From Planctomycetota bacterium (lineage in GTDB: Bacteria > Planctomycetota > B15-G4): a stretch of DNA of 64,000 bases. The stretch is taken from contig QNBX01000001.1 in NCBI GenBank assembly GCA_003644265.1, positions 1 through 64,000 on the forward strand, in the 5' to 3' direction. Positions 16,907-28,518 of this stretch are shown here, piece after piece. Made by a program: the position numbers and the translations under genes. Numbering within the stretch: the first letter of the stretch is position 1; every line of letters begins with the position of its first letter. The notes below the pieces were generated by a model, which worked only from the letters and a program-made list of their open reading frames with translations, had not been told where the DNA came from and made no database searches.

Positions 16907-17281
16907 ATGCCCACGATCAACCAACTCGTCCGCAAGGGCCGCAAGAAGATCCGGAAGGTGAGCAACTCACCTGTTCTGGAGAAGTGCAGCCAAAAACGCG
17001 GAGTCTGCATTCAGGTCAAGATCCAGACGCCCAAGAAGCCCAACTCCGCGCTGCGTAAGATCGCTCGCGTCAAGCTGAGCAACGGCAAGGAGGTCACGGC
17101 CTACATCGGCGGCGAGAAGCACACGCTGCAGGAGCACGCCATCGTGCTCGTGCGTGGTGGGCGCGTCCGCGACCTGCCGGGCGTGCGCTACCACATCGTG
17201 CGCGGCACGCTGGACGCCGCGGGCGTGGATGGCCGTCGTCAGGGTCGCAGCAAGTACGGCGCCAAGCGGCCGAAGTCCTGA
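16907..17281 (+). CDS. rpsL: 30S ribosomal protein S12
   Basis: 124 residues, identical in length to E. coli S12; a decoding-centre protein. [13 protein letters not shown] opens the protein, [20 protein letters not shown] holds the lysine associated with streptomycin sensitivity, and [14 protein letters not shown] is the second conserved loop. The ATG is chosen over an upstream in-frame start because the family begins here. It leads the str operon. Confidence 0.99.
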   Translation: MPTINQLVRKGRKKIRKVSNSPVLEKCSQKRGVCIQVKIQTPKKPNSALRKIARVKLSNGKEVTAYIGGEKHTLQEHAIVLVRGGRVRDLPGVRYHIVRGTLDAAGVDGRRQGRSKYGAKRPKS

Positions 17282-17418
17282 TCTGTGGCTGCTACGCAGC
17301 ACGTCACACCAGCAGTCCTTGAGCATCACGTCCCGAGCCGGACACCGAGCACACCTCAGCCCGCCGCGGGTTGAGTTCCTGGCCTGAGCCTCGGGCCTGA
17401 GTCCAAAGAAGATCGACC

Positions 17419-17892
17419 ATGCCTCGCAAGTACGTATCCACCGCCAAGTACCTGCGCCCAGATCCCAAGCACGGGAGCCTGCTGGCGTCCAAGTTCATCA
17501 ACAGCCTGATGCTGGACGGCAAGAAGTCGACCGCGCAGAAGATCTTCTACGAAGCGCTCGACATCCTGACGCAGAAGATCCCGGGTGAGGAGGCGCTGGA
17601 CGTCTTCACCACCGCGTTGGCCAACGTTAAGCCCATCGTCGAGGTGCGCAGCCGCCGCGTGGGCGGCGCCACCCTGCAGGTGCCGCACGAGATCAAGCGT
17701 GACCGGCAGCAGGCCCTCTCCTTCCGGTGGATCCTGAACGCCTCGCGCAAGAAGAAGGGCAAGCCCATGGCCCGCCGCCTGGCCGAGGAGCTCTTCGACG
17801 CCTACAACAAGCAGGGCACGGCTTACACCACGCGTGAGAACACGCACAAGATGGCGGAGGCCAACAAAGCCTACGCCCACTTTGCCTGGTAA
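17419..17892 (+). CDS. rpsG: 30S ribosomal protein S7
   Basis: 157 residues, standard length; it nucleates assembly of the 30S head. MPRKYVSTAKYLRPDP leads into KFINSLMLDGKKSTAQKIFYEAL; VEVRSRRVGGATLQVP and the C-terminal TAYTTRENTHKMAEANKAYAHFAW are characteristic. It lies 137 nt after rpsL. Confidence 0.99.
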   Translation: MPRKYVSTAKYLRPDPKHGSLLASKFINSLMLDGKKSTAQKIFYEALDILTQKIPGEEALDVFTTALANVKPIVEVRSRRVGGATLQVPHEIKRDRQQALSFRWILNASRKKKGKPMARRLAEELFDAYNKQGTAYTTRENTHKMAEANKAYAHFAW

Positions 17893-17977
17893 GGCGGGGC
17901 CCGGTCGCACGGGGCCTGGCGCTCCCGAGGTGGAGCACACCGGGTCCGGCGCTGCGCGAGCTGGGTACATTGCCGGC

Positions 17978-18048
17978 GCCTCTGGAGCTGCGCGCGCCGG
18001 CAGCTGCCACACGCACTGCGCACGCGCAGGCGCCGTTGCCCCAGAGGC
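17978..18048. repeat. Long-range 8-bp inverted repeat between rpsG and the EF-G gene
   Basis: GCCTCTGG (17978-17985) and CCAGAGGC (18041-18048) are perfect complements 55 nt apart in a 249-nt spacer that otherwise shows no gene, promoter or terminator I can support. The region between them is GC-rich and could form an inner stem. Confidence 0.25.
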
Positions 18049-18141
18049 CGCAGGCGCCGAGCCTGCGCGGCTGGCGACCTCTGCGCGAGGCCACGCGTCT
18101 GTAAACGGCCTGAGCGCCACGGTAGCGGCGGAGGGCGCGGC

Positions 18142-20205
<2,064 letters not shown>

Positions 20206-20410
20206 GACCATCATGCTCAGCCCGTGCCCCTGCCGCGTTCCGCCCGCCCAGGGCGGCCCTGAGCGCCTCGCCTGCCCCTCAAGAAGGGGCTCGGTATATG
20301 CGCCCCCACGGAGCGCGAGCGTGGCCGTACGGGCGCTCCGCCGGACCACCCGCGCCGCCCTCTCGGGACGCGCCGCGCTCGCGTCTTCAGATTGGTCAAG
20401 GAACGGCCTA
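20206..20410. other. Intergenic region between the EF-G gene and the S10 promoter
   Basis: This stretch holds no gene I can support. It contains a small hairpin at 20274-20290 (arms GCCCCT and AGGGGC, 5-nt loop) that might end the str transcript, but it lacks a T-tract. It is followed by the S10 operon promoter. Confidence 0.4.
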
Positions 20411-20438
20411 TTGACTGGCGATCCGGTACGCCTAGAAT
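20411..20438 (+). promoter_or_regulatory. Sigma-70-like promoter of the S10-spc-alpha superoperon
   Basis: TTGACT and TAGAAT with 16-bp spacing, a close match to the promoter at 13-40. The predicted start near 20445 leaves a leader of about 165 nt before rpsJ. No equally good promoter is seen further down the superoperon. Confidence 0.6.
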
Positions 20439-20444
20439 CGCTCG

Positions 20445-20611
20445 CTTTTCGTCGCCTGGGCAAAACGCCCCGGACAGCACCCCTCCGACCGCGAGTTCCG
20501 CGGCTGGCGGGGGCTTCCCGTTGCTTCCCTGATCGGTCCTGGTCGGGAGAGCGGCGCTGAGCGCGACACCTGGTTTCGCAGCCGCGATCCCAGCTCCCCG
20601 GACCCGAGCGT
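20445..20611 (+). promoter_or_regulatory. Long untranslated leader of the S10 operon
   Basis: About 165 nt with several short inverted pairs, for example TCCC/GGGA (20526-20548) and GCGGC/GCCGC (20551-20585). In E. coli the S10 leader is the target of L4-mediated autoregulation. A comparable role is plausible from position only; no specific L4 site is recognised. Confidence 0.3.
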
Positions 20612-20920
20612 ATGCAGACGAAGAAGATCATCATCCGCCTCGAAGCGTACGACCACGAGACGCTGGACCAGTCGGCGGCCGACATCGCCGACGGGGCCCG
20701 CCGCACGGGCGCCCGCGTCGCCGGTCCGATCCCGCTCCCGACGCGGATCGAGCGCTACACCGTGTTGCGCTCGCCCCACGTCGACAAGAAGAGCCGGGAG
20801 CAGTTCGAGATCCGCACGCACAAGCGGCTGATTCACATCCTGGAGCCCACCAGCAAGACGGTGGACGCCATCTCCAAGCTGACGCTGCCCGCCGGCGTCG
20901 ACATCCGGGTCAAGGCCTGA
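20612..20920 (+). CDS. rpsJ: 30S ribosomal protein S10
   Basis: 102 residues, standard length; a head protein of the 30S subunit and partner of NusB in antitermination. The motifs [47 protein letters not shown] and RTHKRLIHI are diagnostic. First gene of the superoperon. Confidence 0.99.
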   Translation: MQTKKIIIRLEAYDHETLDQSAADIADGARRTGARVAGPIPLPTRIERYTVLRSPHVDKKSREQFEIRTHKRLIHILEPTSKTVDAISKLTLPAGVDIRVKA

Positions 20921-20939
20921 CGGCCAGGGAGACTGCACA

Positions 20940-21578
20940 GTGATCGCCCTCCTCGGAACGAAACGCGGCATGACCCAGCTCTGGAAAGAAGACGGCACGC
21001 GTATGCCCGTCACGGTGCTGGACATCGCCCCCAACACAGTTACGGCGGTGCGTACCGCCGAGCGCGATGGCTACGAGGCGCTGCAGATCGGTGCCGGCGC
21101 CATCCGCACCAAGCTGGTGAACAAGCCGCGACGCGGCCAGTTCGACAAGGCCGGCGTTGAGCCCTGCCGCCACCTGCGCGAGGTGCGCATGGAGGTGGGG
21201 GAGGCCAAGCCCGGTGATCAGCTCGCGGTCGACCAGTTCGAGGTCGGTAGCCTGGTCGACGTGGTCGGTACCAGCAAGGGCAAGGGCTTCGCCGGCACCA
21301 TCAAGCGCTGGGGCTTCTCGCGCGGTCCGGAAACTCACGGCAGCCAGAACGTGCGTCGACCGGGTTCTATCGGTATGTGCAAGTACCCCGGCCGCGTCGT
21401 CAAGGGCAAGAAGATGCCCGGGCGCATGGGCAACGAGCGCGTCACGGTCAAGGGCCTCGAGGTCCTTGCGGTCGACGTTGCTGCTGGCCAGCTTCTGGTC
21501 AAGGGCCCCGTGCCCGGCGCCAACGGCGGCTTGGTGTTCGTCCGGCAGACCAACCTCGTTGGCAAGGGGGCGAAGTGA
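20940..21578 (+). CDS. rplC: 50S ribosomal protein L3
   Basis: 212 residues. It starts with GTG, preceded by GGGAG at about 8 nt. LLGTKRGMTQLW, SKGKGFAGTIKRWGF, THGSQNVRRPGSIG and GKKMPGRMGNERVT are the conserved blocks; the long loop reaches towards the peptidyl transferase centre. The stop shares one base with the rplD start (TGATG). Confidence 0.98.
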   Translation: MIALLGTKRGMTQLWKEDGTRMPVTVLDIAPNTVTAVRTAERDGYEALQIGAGAIRTKLVNKPRRGQFDKAGVEPCRHLREVRMEVGEAKPGDQLAVDQFEVGSLVDVVGTSKGKGFAGTIKRWGFSRGPETHGSQNVRRPGSIGMCKYPGRVVKGKKMPGRMGNERVTVKGLEVLAVDVAAGQLLVKGPVPGANGGLVFVRQTNLVGKGAK

Positions 21579-22273
21579 TGGCAAATCCGACCCAGGTCAC
21601 GAGTTGGGACAACGGCAAGCTCGGCCAGGCCAAGCTCGACGCGTCCTCGCTCGGCGATCGTGTCAAGCTGCGCCTGCTCTGGGACGCGGTGCGCATGTAC
21701 GAGGCCAACAAGCGTCAGGGCACGGTCTCAACAAAGACCCGCGCTGAGACCAACTACACGACGCGCAAGCCCTACAAGCAGAAGGGCACCGGCAACGCCC
21801 GGCGCGGCGACTTCAACTCGCCGCTGCTGCGCGGGGGTGGTGTGATCTTCGGCCCGCGCCCGCGCGACTACAGCTACAGCCTCCCGCGCAAGGCCCTGCG
21901 CGAGGCCCTGCGTTCCGCGCTGATCGGCAAGCTGCGCGACGACGAGGTGCTGCACCTGTCCTCGTCTGCCTTCGACAAGCCATCCACCAAGACGGCCGCC
22001 GAGGCCCTGCGGGTGCTGGGTGTCGACGGTTCCGCCGCGCTGGTGGTCCCCGACATCAACGAGAACGTGTACCTCTCGTTCCGCAACCTGCCCCGTACGC
22101 ACGTGATGCGGGCCACGGACCTGAACGGCTACGACGTGCTCTGGCATCGTCGCGTGGTGTTCGTCGACAACGCCTGGGATGTGCTGATCGAACGCCTCGC
22201 TGGCGGCGCTGCCGCCGTCGAAGCCGGATCGCCGTCTTCTGAGCAGCCCACTGAGCAGGAGGCCGAGGCATGA
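21578..22273 (+). CDS. rplD: 50S ribosomal protein L4
   Basis: 231 residues, slightly long because of an acidic C-terminal tail of about 20 residues. The rRNA-binding loop with KPYKQKGTGNARRGDFNSPL and FGPRPRDYSYSLPRKALREALRSAL is typical. L4 often represses its own operon in bacteria. The ATG at the rplC stop is chosen because the upstream in-frame extension lies within rplC. Confidence 0.97.
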   Translation: MANPTQVTSWDNGKLGQAKLDASSLGDRVKLRLLWDAVRMYEANKRQGTVSTKTRAETNYTTRKPYKQKGTGNARRGDFNSPLLRGGGVIFGPRPRDYSYSLPRKALREALRSALIGKLRDDEVLHLSSSAFDKPSTKTAAEALRVLGVDGSAALVVPDINENVYLSFRNLPRTHVMRATDLNGYDVLWHRRVVFVDNAWDVLIERLAGGAAAVEAGSPSSEQPTEQEAEA

Positions 22274-22554
22274 CCGCCGATCCGCGCCGCATCATCCTGC
22301 GCCCGCTCATCACTGAGAAGGGCACGGACATCACCACGGACCACAACGGCTACACCTTTGCCGTGGCTCGCAAGGCCAACAAGGTGCAGATCCGCCAGGC
22401 CATCGAACAGCTGTTCGATGTGAGCGTGACCCAGGTGCGCACCATGACCCGGATCGGCAAGATCAAGGGTCGCGGGCCGCGCGCGAGCAAGAAGCCCAAC
22501 TGGAAGCGAGCGATCGTGACGCTCGCTGAAGGCGACGTCGTCGAGTTCCTGTAG
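22270..22554 (+). CDS. rplW: 50S ribosomal protein L23
   Basis: 94 residues, the exit-tunnel protein that docks trigger factor and [14 protein letters not shown] and the [23 protein letters not shown] block are diagnostic. It overlaps rplD by 4 nt (ATGA) and ends 7 nt before rplB. Confidence 0.98.
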   Translation: MTADPRRIILRPLITEKGTDITTDHNGYTFAVARKANKVQIRQAIEQLFDVSVTQVRTMTRIGKIKGRGPRASKKPNWKRAIVTLAEGDVVEFL

Positions 22555-22561
22555 GAACATC

Positions 22562-23398
22562 ATGGCCATCCACAAGTACAAACCGACCTCACCCGGGCGC
22601 CGCGGCGCTACGGTTGTCCGCGACCCGGACCTCACCGGCGGCAAGCCGGAGAAGTCCCTGCTGGTCAAGCGCAAGCGCCACTCGGGACGCAACGTCCATG
22701 GCCGCATCACCTCGCATCGTCGAGGTGGCGGTCACAAGCGTCGCTTCCGGATCATCGACTTCCGCCGCCGTCATGATGACGTGCCGGCCAAGGTCGCCGA
22801 GATCCAGTACGACCCGAACCGCACCGCCAACATCGCGCTGCTGCACTACGCGGACGGCAAGAAGAGCTACATCCTCGCGCCCTTCGGCCTCAAGCAGGGC
22901 GATGTGATCATGTCGGGTGCCAAGGCCGAGCCGCGCCTGGGCAACGCCATGAGCTTGGCTCAGATGCCGCTCGGATCCATCCTCCACTGCGTGGAGCTGG
23001 CGCCCGGCCGCGGCGCCAAGATGGGTCGCTCGGCGGGCGCCAACATCCGCCTGCTGGCGCGGGATGGCGACTACGCCATGCTGATCCTGCCGTCCGGCGA
23101 GCAGCGCAGGGTGCACGCCAACTGCCGCGCGACCTTGGGTCAGGTGGGTAACGTCGATCACGGCCTGGTCAAGCTGGGCAAGGCTGGCCGCAACCGCTGG
23201 AAGGGCCGTCGGCCCAAGGTGCGCGGTACGGCCATGTCTGCCTACGCCCACCCCATGGGTGGCGGCGAAGGTCGTACTTCCGGCGGGCGCCATCCGTGCT
23301 CGCCTTGGGGCAAGCTTGCCAAGGGTGGCAAGACCCGTAGTCCACGCAAGACGTCGAGTCGCATGATCATTCGACGTCGCAAGCACAAGAAGAAGTAA
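22562..23398 (+). CDS. rplB: 50S ribosomal protein L2
   Basis: 278 residues, near the E. coli length of 273; essential for subunit joining and the peptidyl transferase centre. The [32 protein letters not shown] and [23 protein letters not shown] blocks are all present. In the last block, [10 protein letters not shown] differs slightly from the common GxxMNPVDHP. Confidence 0.98.
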   Translation: MAIHKYKPTSPGRRGATVVRDPDLTGGKPEKSLLVKRKRHSGRNVHGRITSHRRGGGHKRRFRIIDFRRRHDDVPAKVAEIQYDPNRTANIALLHYADGKKSYILAPFGLKQGDVIMSGAKAEPRLGNAMSLAQMPLGSILHCVELAPGRGAKMGRSAGANIRLLARDGDYAMLILPSGEQRRVHANCRATLGQVGNVDHGLVKLGKAGRNRWKGRRPKVRGTAMSAYAHPMGGGEGRTSGGRHPCSPWGKLAKGGKTRSPRKTSSRMIIRRRKHKKK

Positions 23399-23421
23399 GG
23401 CCCAGACGGAGCGAATGAACT

Positions 23422-23688
23422 GTGAGTCGTAGTCTCAAGAAGGGCCCGTACGTTGACCTCAAGCTGGAGAAGAAGGTCATGCGTCTGAACCTGGAGAACC
23501 GGCGTGATCCGATCACGACCTGGGCCCGGGCATGCACCATCACTCCGGATTTCGTGGGCCACACGTTCATGGTCCACGACGGTCGGCGCCATCAGAAGGT
23601 GTACGTCGTCGAGGACATGGTCGGGCACAAGCTCGGCGAGTTCGCCGCCACGCGGACCTTCCGCGGTCACACCAACTCAAAGAAGTAG
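23422..23688 (+). CDS. rpsS: 30S ribosomal protein S19
   Basis: 88 residues, a 30S head protein contacting tRNA and S13. It starts at GTG with [19 protein letters not shown] and carries [20 protein letters not shown] and [18 protein letters not shown]. It lies between rplB and rplV as usual. Confidence 0.98.
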   Translation: MSRSLKKGPYVDLKLEKKVMRLNLENRRDPITTWARACTITPDFVGHTFMVHDGRRHQKVYVVEDMVGHKLGEFAATRTFRGHTNSKK

Positions 23689-23691
23689 ATC

Positions 23692-24078
23692 ATGGCCGAT
23701 TTCAAAGCTAGCCACCGACACGCGAAGATCACCGCCCGCAAGGCGCGGCTGGTCGTCGACCTGGTCCGTGGGCTCCCGGTCAACCGGGCCCTGACGATGC
23801 TCGAGCGCTCGCCCAAGCGGGCCGCCGTGCTGGTCAAGGCGGTCGTGCGTTCGGCCGTCGCCAACGCCGAGCAGGCCACCGAGGGCTCGATCGACCTCAA
23901 CGCCCTGACGGTGTCCGAGGCCCGCGTCGACGAGGGGCCGCTGCTCGGCGGCCACATCCGCTGGCGCCCCGCGGCGCGCGGCCGGGCTCAGCCCTACCGC
24001 AAGCGCACCAGCCACATCCATATCCGGCTTGCGCCCAGCGTGCAGCTGCTCGAATCCACCCCTGGCAAGGAAGGCTGA
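23692..24078 (+). CDS. rplV: 50S ribosomal protein L22
   Basis: 128 residues; lines the exit tunnel. ITARKARLVVDLVRGLPVNRA opens the globular domain, and the beta-hairpin and C-terminal GRAQPYRKRTSHIHI follow. It is longer than the E. coli protein (110) at both ends. It starts 3 nt after the rpsS stop. Confidence 0.97.
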   Translation: MADFKASHRHAKITARKARLVVDLVRGLPVNRALTMLERSPKRAAVLVKAVVRSAVANAEQATEGSIDLNALTVSEARVDEGPLLGGHIRWRPAARGRAQPYRKRTSHIHIRLAPSVQLLESTPGKEG

Positions 24079-24080
24079 TC

Positions 24081-24740
24081 ATGGGGCAGAAGGTACATCC
24101 CATCGGCTTCCGTATCGGCATCACTGAGCCCTGGCGCTCGCGTTGGTATGCCAACAAGAAGGACTTCGGCGCGCTGCTCCAGGAGGATCAGCGCATCCGC
24201 AAGTTCATCAAGAAGGAGTACCACGCGGCCGCTGTGCCGCGGATCGACATCGAGCGGACGCGTGAGCGCGTCACGGTGATCGTCCACACCGCGCGACCCG
24301 GCCTGCTGATCGGGCGCCGCGGAGCTCAGGTCGAGAAGCTGAACGACGAGCTTACGGACATCTGCAACAAGCCGGTGGCTATCCGTACGGTCGAGATCAG
24401 CAAGCCGGAGCTCTCGGCTCAGCTGGTGGCCGAGAACATGGCGGAGCAGCTCGTTCGCCGCGCCAGCTACCGCCGTGCCATGAAGAAGTCGGGCGAACTG
24501 ACCATGCAAGCGGGTGCCCTCGGCGTGAAGATCGAGATCGCCGGTCGTCTGGGTGGCGCTGAGATCGCGCGCACGCAGAAGATGGCCCTGGGCAGCGTGC
24601 CGCTGTCCACGCTCGACGCTTGGGTCGACTACGGCTTCGCCGAAGCACGCACCAGCATGGGCGTCATCGGCGTGAAGGCCTGGATCTACCGCGGCCGCTA
24701 CGCCGACTTCGCCGAAACGCAGGGCAGGCGTTCGTCATGA
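24081..24740 (+). CDS. rpsC: 30S ribosomal protein S3
   Basis: 219 residues. MGQKVHPIGFRIGI is the diagnostic start; the KH domain has RPGLLIGRRGAQVEKL, and the C-terminal half shows MQAGALGVKIEIAGRLGGAEIAR. Part of the mRNA entry channel. Its stop overlaps the rplP start (ATGA). Confidence 0.99.
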   Translation: MGQKVHPIGFRIGITEPWRSRWYANKKDFGALLQEDQRIRKFIKKEYHAAAVPRIDIERTRERVTVIVHTARPGLLIGRRGAQVEKLNDELTDICNKPVAIRTVEISKPELSAQLVAENMAEQLVRRASYRRAMKKSGELTMQAGALGVKIEIAGRLGGAEIARTQKMALGSVPLSTLDAWVDYGFAEARTSMGVIGVKAWIYRGRYADFAETQGRRSS

Positions 24741-25150
24741 AGAACATGCCCAAGCGCTTCAAGCACCGGAAGGTGCAGAAGGGCAAGATTCGCGGTGACG
24801 CGACGCGTGGCCACACGGTGGCCTTCGGTGAGTACGGCCTGCAGTCCATGCAGCCGGGATGGATCACCTCGCGGGTCATCGAGGCGGGACGTGTGGCTGC
24901 CAATCGCGCCGCGCCCGGCTCGCGTATCACCATCCGGATCTTCCCGCAGAAGCCGATCACGTCCATCCCTGCCGAGACCCGCATGGGCAAGGGCAAGGGG
25001 GAGCCCGAGTACTGGGCCGCGGTGATCAAGCCCGGCACCGTGATCTATGAGATCGGCGGTGTCGATGCCGAGACCGCCAAGCTGGCCCTCAACCGCGTCG
25101 CACACAAGCTGCCCGTGCGCTGCCGACTGGTGAAGAGGAGGACACGGTGA
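24737..25150 (+). CDS. rplP: 50S ribosomal protein L16
   Basis: 137 residues, standard length; organises the A-site tRNA elbow. MPKRFKHRKVQKGKIRG and GEYGLQSMQPGWITSRVIEAGR are diagnostic, as is MGKGKGEPEYWAAVIKPG. The ATG overlapping the rpsC stop is chosen; a second ATG three codons on is possible. The stop overlaps rpmC (GTGA). Confidence 0.98.
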   Translation: MKNMPKRFKHRKVQKGKIRGDATRGHTVAFGEYGLQSMQPGWITSRVIEAGRVAANRAAPGSRITIRIFPQKPITSIPAETRMGKGKGEPEYWAAVIKPGTVIYEIGGVDAETAKLALNRVAHKLPVRCRLVKRRTR

Positions 25151-25371
25151 GCGACAAGGCCGTGAAGGAACTGCGCGAGAAGCTCGACAGTGAGCTCGAA
25201 TTCGACTGCCTCGAATCGCAGAAGGAGCTCTTTGAGCTGCGCTTCAAGTCGAGCTCGGAGGGTCTCTCCAATCCGAGCCGGATCCGGCAACTCCGGCGGG
25301 AGATCGCACGCATCAAGACCCTGCTGCATGAGCGGCATCTCGGCGTCCGTGGCGCCCAGTCACGAGCCTGA
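25147..25371 (+). CDS. rpmC: 50S ribosomal protein L29
   Basis: 74 residues, two-helix protein at the tunnel exit. [33 protein letters not shown] helix one and [22 protein letters not shown] fit the family. The GTG start overlaps the rplP stop. A short Arg/Ala tail follows the second helix. Confidence 0.95.
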   Translation: MSDKAVKELREKLDSELEFDCLESQKELFELRFKSSSEGLSNPSRIRQLRREIARIKTLLHERHLGVRGAQSRA

Positions 25372-25385
25372 GCGGACAAGACAAC

Positions 25386-25661
25386 ATGAGCACTGACGAA
25401 AACTCCCGCAACGTGGTCCTGAAGATCGGGGTCGTGAAGAGCGACAAGATGGACAAGACCATTGTCGTGTCCATCGAGCGCCGCTTGATGCACCCGCTCT
25501 ACAAGAAGTTCATCAAGCGCTACACGACGCTGGTGGCCCACGACGAGGACAACCAGGCCAAGCAGGGCGACACGGTCGAGGTGCGCTTCACCCGGCCTCT
25601 GAGCAAGACCAAGCGCTGGCGCCTTGAGCGCGTGCTTGAGGGCGCGGGAGGTGCGGCATGA
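25386..25661 (+). CDS. rpsQ: 30S ribosomal protein S17
   Basis: 91 residues, an OB-fold protein of the 30S body. [37 protein letters not shown] and [16 protein letters not shown] are characteristic. Its stop overlaps the rplN start by 4 nt. Confidence 0.98.
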   Translation: MSTDENSRNVVLKIGVVKSDKMDKTIVVSIERRLMHPLYKKFIKRYTTLVAHDEDNQAKQGDTVEVRFTRPLSKTKRWRLERVLEGAGGAA

Positions 25662-26026
25662 TCCAGATGCAGACCATGCTCGACGTAGCGGACAACACCG
25701 GCGCCAAGGCGGTCCAGTGCTTCAAGGTGCTGGGCGGGTCCAAGCGTCGCTACGCCGGCATCGGCGACATCATCATCGGATCCGTCAAGAAGTCGATTCC
25801 GACCGCCAACATCAAGAAGGGCGCCATCGTGCGCGGCGTGATCGTGCGCACGCGCTCCGACATCCGGCGCCGCGACGGCTCGCGCCTGCGCTTCGACCGC
25901 AACGCCCTGGTCATCATCGACAAGGACGGCAACCCGGTCGGCACGCGCATCTTCGGCGCGGTGGCGCGCGAGCTGCGTCAGCGCAACTTCATGAAGATCA
26001 TCTCCCTCGCCAACGAGGTCGTCTGA
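25658..26026 (+). CDS. rplN: 50S ribosomal protein L14
   Basis: 122 residues. [44 protein letters not shown] and [13 protein letters not shown] are the conserved blocks. L14 sits at the subunit interface near the GTPase centre. It shares one base with the rplX start. Confidence 0.99.
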   Translation: MIQMQTMLDVADNTGAKAVQCFKVLGGSKRRYAGIGDIIIGSVKKSIPTANIKKGAIVRGVIVRTRSDIRRRDGSRLRFDRNALVIIDKDGNPVGTRIFGAVARELRQRNFMKIISLANEVV

Positions 26027-26340
26027 TGTCTCTGCTCAGAAAGGGCGACACCGTGGTGGTGCTGGCCGGTGCCCAGCGAGGCACCACCGGGCGCATCCTC
26101 AGCCTCAGCCGCAAGCACGCCTCCGCCATCGTCGAGGGCGTCAACCTCAAGTTCAAGCACCTGCGCCGCAGCCAGGACAACCCCCAAGGTGGTCGCTCAC
26201 AGCGTGAGTACCCGGTGGATCTGTCCAACCTGGCCTACTGGGATGAGGACGCGGGCAAGGGTGTGCGCCTGGGTGTCCAGGTGAACGACGGCACCAAGCG
26301 GCGCGTGACGCGCCCCGCTGGCCGGGTCATCGAGGACTGA
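26026..26340 (+). CDS. rplX: 50S ribosomal protein L24
   Basis: 104 residues, an early-assembly KOW-domain protein: LRKGDTVVVLAGAQRGTTGRI and VEGVNLKFKHLRRSQDNPQGG fit. The start is set by the TGATG junction with rplN. Confidence 0.96.
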   Translation: MSLLRKGDTVVVLAGAQRGTTGRILSLSRKHASAIVEGVNLKFKHLRRSQDNPQGGRSQREYPVDLSNLAYWDEDAGKGVRLGVQVNDGTKRRVTRPAGRVIED

Positions 26341-26377
26341 GCGACTCGCCAGGCGATCCACAGGAACCGCAAGAACC

Positions 26378-26956
26378 ATGACGACAGCAACCAACGCTCC
26401 ACGCCTCTTTGAGACCTTCCGGGACACCGTGCTCCCTGAATTCTCCAAGAAGCACGGCATCACCAACCCCATGGCCGCGCCCAAGCTGGTCAAGATCGTG
26501 GTCAGCATGGGGGTGGGAGAGGCCAAGGAGAACAAGACCGTGCTTGATTCGGCGGTCGCCGACATGACGCTGATCACCGGCCAGAAGGCGGCCGTGACCC
26601 GGGCGCGCATGTCGGTCAGCAACTTCAAGCTGCGCGAGGACATGCCCATCGGCTGTCGCGTGACGCTGCGCGGTCCGCGCATGTGGGAGTTCCTCGACCG
26701 ACTCATCTCGATCGTGATCCCACGTATCAAGGACTTCCGCGGTCTGAAGGCCAAGCTGGACGGCCGCGGCAACTACTCCCTGGGTCTCAACGACCAGACG
26801 GTCTTTCCTGAGATCGATCTGGATCGGATCAAGCACTACCAGGGTATGAACATCACCATCGTCACCAGCGCCGGCAGCGACGACAAGGGTCGTGAGCTGT
26901 TGAGTGCGCTGGGGATGCCGTTCCGCCGGCCGAAGAAGGCCGACGGGCAGAGCTGA
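26378..26956 (+). CDS. rplE: 50S ribosomal protein L5
   Basis: 192 residues; binds 5S rRNA and contacts P-site t[59 protein letters not shown] and [16 protein letters not shown] are diagnostic. Confidence 0.99.
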   Translation: MTTATNAPRLFETFRDTVLPEFSKKHGITNPMAAPKLVKIVVSMGVGEAKENKTVLDSAVADMTLITGQKAAVTRARMSVSNFKLREDMPIGCRVTLRGPRMWEFLDRLISIVIPRIKDFRGLKAKLDGRGNYSLGLNDQTVFPEIDLDRIKHYQGMNITIVTSAGSDDKGRELLSALGMPFRRPKKADGQS

Positions 26957-26981
26957 ACGGAAGAACGGACCGAGCCAGACC

Positions 26982-27167
26982 ATGGGCAAGACGAGTTGGA
27001 TCGCCAAAACCAAGATGAAGCCCAAGTTCAGAACACGGGCCAAGTCACGCTGCGGCCTGTGCGGGCGCAGTCACGCGTTTCTCAGGAAGTTCGGCATCTG
27101 CCGGATCTGCTTCCGGACCCTGGCACTCAAGGGAGAGATCCCCGGCGTGCGCAAGGCGTCCTGGTGA
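26982..27167 (+). CDS. rpsN: 30S ribosomal protein S14, zinc-binding type
   Basis: 61 residues, the short zinc-binding form (the zinc-free form has about 100). The four ligands are visible as CGLC and CRIC, with the basic FRTRAKSRC lead and the family ending KASW. It lies 25 nt after rplE. Confidence 0.97.
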   Translation: MGKTSWIAKTKMKPKFRTRAKSRCGLCGRSHAFLRKFGICRICFRTLALKGEIPGVRKASW

Positions 27168-27186
27168 TCGCCGGAGACCTAATCTC

Positions 27187-27582
<396 letters not shown>

Positions 27583-27591
27583 GGAACCGAG

Positions 27592-28137
27592 ATGTCGAGA
27601 ATTGGCAAACAACCCATCACGTTCAAGGACGGCACCAAGGTGTCTTTCTCGAACCACGTCCTGAAGGTGGAGGCTGGCAAGGCCACGCTGACCCAGGACA
27701 TCGACCCGTGCGTCCGCGTCGAGGTCGACGACGGCGGCCGCGTCCTGACGCTTGGACGCGTCGATGACAGCAAGCGCAGCCGCGCGATGCACGGCCTGTA
27801 CCGGTCCCTCGCCGCCAACATGGTGCAAGGGGTCGAGCAGGGATTCGTCAAGAAGCTCGAGATTCAGGGGGTTGGCTATAACGCCAAGATTCAGGGCAAG
27901 TCCCTGACCCTGAACATCGGGTTCAACGCGCCGGTCACGCTGCCGGTGCCCGAGGGTCTCACGGTCGAGACGCCGACGCCGACCAACGTCACGGTGTCCG
28001 GTGCCAACAAGCAAGCCGTGGGGCAGTACGCCGCCGAAGTGCGCGCCGTCCGGAAGCCGGAGCCCTACAAGGGCAAGGGCATCCGCTACGAGGGCGAGAT
28101 CGTTCGACGCAAGGTCGGCAAGTCGCTGGGAGCCTGA
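27592..28137 (+). CDS. rplF: 50S ribosomal protein L6
   Basis: 181 residues with the duplicated L6 fold. [48 protein letters not shown] and the closing [20 protein letters not shown] are diagnostic. It binds near the sarcin-ricin loop. Confidence 0.99.
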   Translation: MSRIGKQPITFKDGTKVSFSNHVLKVEAGKATLTQDIDPCVRVEVDDGGRVLTLGRVDDSKRSRAMHGLYRSLAANMVQGVEQGFVKKLEIQGVGYNAKIQGKSLTLNIGFNAPVTLPVPEGLTVETPTPTNVTVSGANKQAVGQYAAEVRAVRKPEPYKGKGIRYEGEIVRRKVGKSLGA

Positions 28138-28138
28138 T

Positions 28139-28516
28139 ATGACCAAGCAAGACAGAGCCAGCCGCCAGACCGGCATCCGCCGCCTGCGCCGGCGCAAGCA
28201 CGTGCGCAAGCGCGTGTCCGGCAGCAGCGCGCGCCCGCGCCTGAGCGTGTTCCGCAGCTCCAAGCAGATCTACGTCCAGGCCATCGACGACTTCACCGGG
28301 GTGACGCTCGCCGCCACCTCCTCCGTCGACAAGGACGTGCGTTCCTCGCTGGAGGGCGGCAAGTCCGACGCGGCTCGGGCCGTTGGGCAGGACATCGCCA
28401 AGCGACTCACCGATCAGGGTGTGAAGGCCGTGGTGTTCGATCGCGGCTGGTACAAGTTCCATGGCCGCGTGAAAGCGCTGGCCGACGCCGCCCGCGAAGC
28501 CGGGCTGGAGTTCTAG
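28139..28516 (+). CDS. rplR: 50S ribosomal protein L18
   Basis: 125 residues, the 5S rRNA-binding protein. [25 protein letters not shown] basic lead, [17 protein letters not shown], and the closing [20 protein letters not shown] are typical. It starts 1 nt after the rplF stop. Confidence 0.97.
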   Translation: MTKQDRASRQTGIRRLRRRKHVRKRVSGSSARPRLSVFRSSKQIYVQAIDDFTGVTLAATSSVDKDVRSSLEGGKSDAARAVGQDIAKRLTDQGVKAVVFDRGWYKFHGRVKALADAAREAGLEF

Positions 28517-28518
28517 GC

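Noticed and set aside
17893..18141. A small gene between rpsG and the EF-G gene
   Set aside because: The frames through this GC-rich spacer have no start with a good ribosome-binding site and no recognisable product.
20274..20290. Intrinsic terminator after the EF-G gene
   Set aside because: A 6-bp hairpin is present but no T-tract follows; noted only inside the intergenic entry.
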